A program made the translations under genes and the position numbers. Positions 58,101 through 64,000 of a DNA stretch of 64,000 nt are shown here, in pieces. Every line of letters begins with the position of its first letter. Position 1 is the first letter of the stretch. Origin of the DNA: Takakia lepidozioides (Eukaryota > Streptophyta > Takakiopsida > Takakiales > Takakiaceae); contig CM060731.1 in NCBI GenBank assembly GCA_030704615.1, forward strand, positions 1,798,001-1,862,000, written 5' to 3'. Under the pieces are notes generated by a model that saw only the letters and a list, made by a program, of their open reading frames with translations, searched no databases and was not told the DNA's origin.

Positions 58101-61100
58101 ACACTGGAAGGGATTCTACTTCAGAATGCATACTTCACACATGCCTATGCCTTGGTTCCTTCCCCTGGTTTGGAAATTTTCACTGTGTGCACGCCTAGAA
58201 TGCAAATCCCTTCATCTATATTTGAGTCTTCAAATATGGTTGGCAGCATGGTATATGTTAGCTGCAATCTTCCATCTAGTCTAATTAGTCACTCTGAGTT
58301 TGCTTTGGTGGTTATCTGGTTCTGGCAGTGAGACGGTTGGTTCTTCAGTCATTTTTGGAGCTGGAGTGGGCGTGTGCCCCCAGAATTAAGGGTTTTGTTC
58401 CTGAAGACTTTGTGTTGGGGCCACTGCTTCGTGCGTTAGATGACCCTGTACATCATCGAGACTTTGGTAAGTTAAGCTTTTGTGTTTCACTTGGTGCATA
58501 CTACTTATTTGCATTGATTGCATGGAGAGAGTTCCTCAAGGTAAGTGAGAGGAAGGATTACTGGCAGGTTTGCATCGAAAAGAAGAATGACACAAGCTGA
58601 TTGCTGCAGGTGTGAAAGGCATATATAACTCTGATACAGCTGTGGCTGCAGCCAAGTTCATTTGGTTGTACAGTGGGTCTCTGCATTCGAGGTAAATGAT
58701 GCAGACATATGAGGGGAGCGAAGGTGGATGAAACAAACACAAAGATGAGAGAACAAACTAAGTAATTGGATGGACAAACAATAAAACCTATAGACTACAG
58801 AGATGACTGGTCGTATAGATCGAAGATTGATAGCCAGACTCATGGAGAAACTAATAGAAAGAAAGGAAGAAACTTTATATTGTCCACAGGGCCACAAGAG
58901 CCCATAGAGTGAGCATATCTACCCTGAATTTAAAGTTTCAATTTGCCATTCAGCATGGCATATACTGACATCTAGCGTAATTGTGCAAGTGCTTTCTAGG
59001 AACCGAGCAGGATTTGTGCAGCACCTGGCCAAGGCTCTCGTGGCACAGGCTCCATGCCGAGCAGGCTTGATGACACTTTGCGCTTGCCTTGAAGCTGCAG
59101 CAGTGGGACCCTTTTCTGGAAAATCACATTTATCGGCAGGATCCTTGCAGTCCAGTATTCCAATCCACTGTAGCAATTCAAGTTCAGCTTCAGCAGAAGA
59201 AAGCCCACTGTGCCCAGAGAAAGACTGGACAAGTTTGCAGCAAACTGGAGGAGAGGTACTTGAGGATCTGAAGCTTGTGGTAGAGGATAGCAAACGCCAT
59301 TTCAACCCTAGGTATCGAGCCAAAGGTGACTCTTGCCCCGAGACCCACTTTTTGACCCTCTTCTTTCTTTCCCTCGGGAGTGTAGGACTTGAGTGCCACT
59401 GCAAGAATGTAACTCACAGCCCTTATCCCCGCTTTTAGTTGTCAAATTGCCTGTTATTGGCTGTCTGAAAAAGATATCTGAGTCAGTTGGAGTATCTTTT
59501 GAGAATTATATTCCTTGAGGCCAATTTCTTAGAAAGTTTTGAGTGGCCAATCTGTCAATATGACCCGTGGCCAATTTCTCAGAAAGATTGATCACATGGC
59601 AGTTGTTTGCAATATGATCCGTGGCGTGGTTTGTGCAGTGTACGCCCATGTACTAGCAACTGCTTGTGCTCTTGTTCAGGTGCCGTATGTGCCAGTTAAC
59701 AAGTTGGCCCAGTTTCTATCATCTTTCCCTCAGGATCTTCTTGCGCAAGGAGGTTAGTGTAATCCTCCAATAATTTGCTTACCCTTGTGTTTTAAACTCT
59801 CCGACATTCCTGCCCTACATCGGTGGATCTTCATCGGTGGAGCTAATGATATTTTTATTATCTTCTTTATCAGGTGCTTTGTTTTGTCGTGTTGGGAGGT
59901 GGTTCTGCTTGGCCACTCTTTACTGGTAGATGACAATATTTTTCCCCTCTGGGTACCCCCAAGTTTCTTTCCTTCCTTTTCCGCTGTTTTCACCCTCAAG
60001 CTGAAGATGCAACAGCAACACTCTGTGCTATGTAATGCTGTAAAGGGTGCTAAAAGCAGGCTTGTCGATGGATCTACAGGACTGTTACATGGCATTCTAC
60101 TGGGCTGGCTCCATCCTACTAAAGAATCAGAAGATCTGCAGTTTGATTCCAACAAGTGGTTAGCTGAGGGGCTGATGTCTATGGTCGATGAGTATTTGAG
60201 GTCACAAAAGTCCACTGCGAATGCCATGGTTACTGATGAGGAGTTGGAAGCATGGGGAGTGGAAGCTGAGAGGTGGGCCAGGCTTTTGGCAGTTGGGGTT
60301 CTTGATGGAGGAACACAGCTACAACTTGTCTTGGTAATCGTTTCCAGCAAATTTGATTAGAGTATGTACTGTGAATTACAACAGACAGGATTTAGGTGCA
60401 TCCCTAGGCCGCTCTTCATTCATTTAGTCAGGACTTCATTTACATAACTAGTGCATGTCTCCAGCGATAAAGATGTCTCAAGCAATGCCTAACGAGCACA
60501 CCTGTGACAGTCTACAGCCGATGTGTGACAAAGCAGGACAATGGTTAGAAATGGTAAGACTTGGAGCCACTACCATTTCTTGAGGCTTTTGATCAGTGTA
60601 TTTGTCGTGGATTCTTTTGGGTCTTGTTTAGCCCATGGGCCATTGGGGTCCACTGTGGATATTGTCAGTTACTTTTTTTTCTCTCTTCAGGGGATGAGAC
60701 ATCACATTGAGCCCGCCACCTGACTTGAAGAAGAAGGGGAGGGATCTAAATAGAGCATATATGCTTAACTAGAAAGTGTCTTGTGTCTTTTGGGCAGTTG
60801 GTGGAACGGTATGCAGCAGAAATTTATCAGCGGGCTTACATGTTACCGTGCATGGCTGAAAAGGTCCTCCTTCTTCTTCGCAGTCTTCTCAAAGAGTGTC
60901 CTCTTTCATCGGCCTCCATTGACAACCCTGCAGAACAGGCTTCGAACCGGAGCACAGACTTTCAGAGTACGAATGGACAGAAATCAAGTCTATCAGGATA
61001 TGTTGCCGAAGCTGTTGAGAACACTTTGGTGAGGAGCCTAAAATTTGACTTGCAACGTGATGAACAGTACTTGAAGATCACCATGACCCCAAATCCCAGT

Positions 61101-64000
61101 TCTAGATTTGAAAGATTGGCTGGTATGACCATATCTGGAAAACCCATGGAGTGATGTCCAGATTACTTCTGCAAGAGATACCTGGGTTGCAAACTGGTAT
61201 CCAATATTTGGGCTTTGGAGCCTCCTAGTGGGGCCACAACCAGCCCCTCATGTAACAGTGGTTGCTTTGAGGATCCAAGACGTGTTACAATTGCTGTGTG
61301 AAGCTGGGCCTACAGTCATGTGTTGGTGTAATGAGTATGTCTTTGTTATTCAGGACGAGATGGCGCAGTATGCTATGAGATCCGCAGGAATCTTTTGGGA
61401 GTACCATATGTCTGGACCAACGATTCTTCCCGGTTCCGTGACTGGAAAACTAGGGGGTCCCAGTCAGCGACGTCTTCCATCTAGCACAGCTTCAGCTGTC
61501 CTGCAGGGGGTATGATATCAAAACTTATAATAACCGTCCTGATTGTGAATGCTTGAACAAACACAAACACATTGAGCCACAAGAGGAAAAGCTTGACAGG
61601 TGTATAGATAGCAGTTACAAAGGATTAGGAGAAGCTGCGCATGTGTGCAGACAGCATCTACAGAGAATTAACAGAGTGTCTCTCCTATGGAGGGTCTTCA
61701 GATTGAACTAGAGTTCAAAGTCCATCTAAGAGATTCCAGTCTCTGCAGGTGCGTGCCTGCAGAGGTCAGGGTTGACTTTGAACTGGGCAATCCCATTCCT
61801 TTTGGTCCTTCATTCTTCGGCTTGGTGGACGTTCTGAGCATTCTTTCCATAGCCAGACCTGTTCCCACTTGTTGAATCAGTGTTCCTTGACATCAGCAGC
61901 GCAAAATCGTATTATCTGTGCATTCTTGGACCACTAGAAATCTTTCCTAACAACCTTGATGGCTATGTGTCTTGTCGAGGGGGAGAGTTTCTGATTGGCA
62001 TCATTCCTACTATATCTGCAGCTATAACACACTTCCCTTTCAGCTAAGTGAGAATTATGTTACAGATTAGCTCCATCTTTTAATCCCTACAGAGGTCATT
62101 ATTTTTCTTAGTGGTGTATGCTTAGAAGAAAGTTTTACTAACATGTAGATAGTATTAAGCAGGATTTTCTGGTAGAACCTGCCCCATGTGATGTGGATTT
62201 CCCTGAAGCTTGTCAGACCCTGGCTCCTCAATGCTTTCTCTAGCACTGACTCAGACTGGTTTCCTCACCTCATCTGTTCACTTAGCTTGTCCTCTAAGTT
62301 GTTGACTACTAACAGCTTCTTTGTTCAAAGGTTGATTAGCAGATGATCAGTGACCTATGGTGCAAGACCGATAAACAATCATTCAACTTTCTATTGGCAC
62401 CTCAGCAAGGCTAAGATAAACTCCTGAGAACTCTTTGAGCAGACGACAAGCACATGTTTTCATGCATTTCCCTCCCAACTCGGGAAATTAAGGTTGCCTA
62501 ATTTACATACTCACATTTCAAACTGTTTACAGTCTTCAGGGCTTCAACTTGATGGGTGACACACTAAAAGAGACAATCTAGTTGGACTCACGCGTGATGG
62601 GGTTTCCTACTGATTGTTATGTTGGTTTGCCTCACAATCAGGTACTAGCAGTGATGACATTGGCAGAAAGCTGCATCTGGTATTGCGAAGTTAGAAGCGC
62701 ATCAGATATTCCTGAATCTGTAATAAGCTTTCTGTGGTACTTTGCTTGGGAAGTGGTCACAAGTCCAGCTTCAAAAAATGAGGTAACTCAGAAAATTGCT
62801 GAATGATGTTGTCCTCATTTTTTTCTTTGCCTGTGTGTGCTCCATTTTAAGTCTACTGGTCTTGTTTGGTGCATCATTATATTTCGTTAACTGCTCTTTC
62901 TTGCTCCTTGCTTCTTGCTCCTTTACTGCAACAATTTTGCCACTGTTTGTTTATGACAGACAGGAGCAGAGATCCAAGTAGGAGCGTACGAGGCGTTGAC
63001 AGCAGTCTGTGGTGCATTGGCTGCAACAGTGTCGCCGCATGTGGTAGCTGCAGCAGCTACCCAGGTTGCGAATGGAGGTTCTTTATTTGAGCCATCAAGT
63101 GCATCCACAGTGGATGTGTTGGTTAGAGCTCTTCTTGTTAATGTGGCAGCTGTGTTAGAGCAAGGAGCACTTGCAAGGAGCCGTCGTGCTGTTCTTGCTC
63201 GCTATAAGGCAAGTCAATACATGTTTTGATGTTGCTTCACAGAGGTACTTTGAAACAAACACACTAGTTGATCTTGACAAACAATTGCAGAGGATAGCTG
63301 TTGAGAGTTGACCTCTTCTCTGAAGGAGAATTGGCCCTCAATCTCATCAACTGAAGGATTATTGACAAAGCAGTCATTTTGTAAGCAGAGAGCATATCAA
63401 ATACACAAGAGTTTCATCCTGTGTTCAAGAATAGGAGAAGAGGGCGTGAAAGGGAAAAAAGGCCTGAGGTGTTTGTACTCCTCACAAAAGTGTTTTGTGT
63501 TTCTTATTGTTGTCAGTGGGGCTGCTTGGACTACCTTCTCTCAATTCCGAAAAGCTCAGTTTTTACACCAAAGAAAGATCCAGGAGAGGCATCCACCGAA
63601 CCTGGCAGTTCTATTGGGGATTCCATGCTGGAGATTATATTTCAAGATGCCATTGACAGGTATATCTGTTTACCGGCTTTTTATTATGATCATACTTTAT
63701 GAATGCCAAGACTGGAGCTGCTGAAGGGGTTTCCCCCAGAAAACCTTGTGTTCAGATTACTTCCCAGAACCCTACATAGATGAAAATTTTCCGAAGGACT
63801 TATTTAACTAATGATGTGGCATCTTTGCAAAAGAGTGATGGCATTGTACCGCCATATGTGTAGTTTTAATGCTCCATCTGCAGAGGGCTGTTGGGACCTT
63901 CTTTGTCTCCTGACGATTCTGTTGAATGCTTGTTGGTATCTAATCAGTTTGCACAGTATTCTCATGAATTGTTCGTTTACAAAAGCTTGGAAAGTGCAGG
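52129..64000 (+). CDS. TARBP1/TRM3-like tRNA (guanosine-2'-O)-methyltransferase, N-terminal exons (runs off right edge)
   Basis: Exons assigned: 52129-52281, 53246-53342, 55059-55197, 55326-55632, 55714-55793, about 55843-56046, 56472-56810, 57958-58014, 58329-58466, 58610-58691, 58976-59311, 59583-59752, 59874-59925, 59964-60333, 60798-61028, 61354-61509, 62642-62782, 62960-63208, 63517-63659 and 63894 onward. Most junctions agree in phase. Exons between 53342 and 55059 and before 57958 are probably missing, and the 55793/55843 junction does not fit. Key matches to the large plant SpoU-family protein are AVPGLLDVLMEGTG in the first exon, DDPLFWDEVKAGL joined to VEDDPLTRKRALYVLKRAL, and ISVLFQRGFDHKNPQ joined to VRRLVLQSFLELEW. 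These are ARM/HEAT-like helical repeats. The methyltransferase domain would lie right of the window. The family methylates G18 of tRNAs. Confidence 0.8.
57131..57496 (+). mobile_element. TRIM retrotransposon, complete, 366 bp
   Basis: Two 145-bp LTRs (57131-57275 and 57352-57496) differ at one base. Each starts TGTTGG and ends CCAACA. Directly after the left LTR is TGGTATCAGAGC (57276-57287), the standard initiator-Met-tRNA primer-binding site. Directly before the right LTR is a purine tract, TTGAGGGGGAG (57341-57351). GGTCA flanks the element on both sides (57126-57130 and 57497-57501). The internal part is only 76 bp and has no coding capacity. It lies in an intron of the TARBP1-like gene between exons 56810 and 57958. 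The near-identical LTRs point to recent insertion. Confidence 0.95.
57181..57250 (+). other. tRNA-like pol III promoter inside the TRIM LTR (second copy at 57402-57471)
   Basis: TAGCTCAGTGG (A-box, 57190-57200) with a perfect D-arm GCTC/GAGC, a C-rich/G-rich anticodon-like arm, and GGTTCAATCCC (B-box, 57233-57243) with a T-arm CTAGG/CCTAG. The acceptor stem does not pair, so this is a tRNA-derived sequence and not a tRNA gene. The right LTR carries the same at 57411-57421 and 57454-57464. Confidence 0.75.

Overview
The window is nuclear DNA of a land plant. Genes are rich in introns with GT-AG boundaries, and the space between them holds decayed retrotransposons, MITEs and gene fragments. Three things suggest a seed-free plant, most likely a fern or lycophyte: an intron-less DYW-type PPR editing factor with near-identical repeats and a cloud of pseudogene copies, a full VanY-type D-Ala-D-Ala carboxypeptidase gene of cyanobacterial type with a transit-like N-terminus, and the dispersed LINE and MITE content. 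The taxonomic call is inference; no organelle or rRNA marker is present.

Layout. 0-12 kb: tail of a non-LTR reverse transcriptase, the last four exons of a plastid-type ATP-phosphofructokinase (+), a complete six-exon LHCB5/CP26 antenna gene (-) with G-box and I-box motifs upstream, a 5'-truncated GDSL lipase (+), then a GC-rich tract and duplicated LTR-like modules. 12.3-13.2 kb: a 796-bp hAT-type MITE with a perfect 8-bp target duplication. 13.9-16.8 kb: the intact 978-residue PPR-DYW gene (+). 17.5-21 kb: a decayed LINE (-) whose 3' piece is inverted. 21.5-27.1 kb: an eight-exon VanY gene (-), reconstructed in phase to 343 residues. 27.6-29.8 kb: a tRNA-derived SINE, a dispersed repeat and an ABCG transporter remnant. 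29.9-35.7 kb: a minus-strand array of broken PPR copies carrying duplicated 5' flanks. 36-37.4 kb: 5' exons of an electron-transfer-flavoprotein:ubiquinone oxidoreductase (-), cut off on its 3' side. 38.8-40.5 kb: a PR-1 fragment, a GGAACC repeat cluster and a second LINE tail.

42.6-64 kb is the best-preserved part. It has a four-exon PIRL-type leucine-rich-repeat gene (+, 456 residues), a five-exon gene for an SPT7-like histone-fold protein (-, 639 residues) and, divergent from it across about 520 bp, the first 18 or more exons of a large TARBP1/TRM3-like tRNA 2'-O-methyltransferase gene (+) that leaves the right edge. One intron of that gene contains a complete 366-bp TRIM retrotransposon. 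Its 145-bp LTRs carry tRNA-like D-arm/A-box and T-arm/B-box sequences.

LHCB5, plastid-type PFK and probably VanY act in the chloroplast. The PPR-DYW protein is predicted to edit organellar RNA. SPT7-like and TARBP1-like are nuclear housekeeping functions (transcription co-activation and tRNA modification). Exon models were assembled by eye from splice sites, phase and remembered family motifs; no database search was possible.
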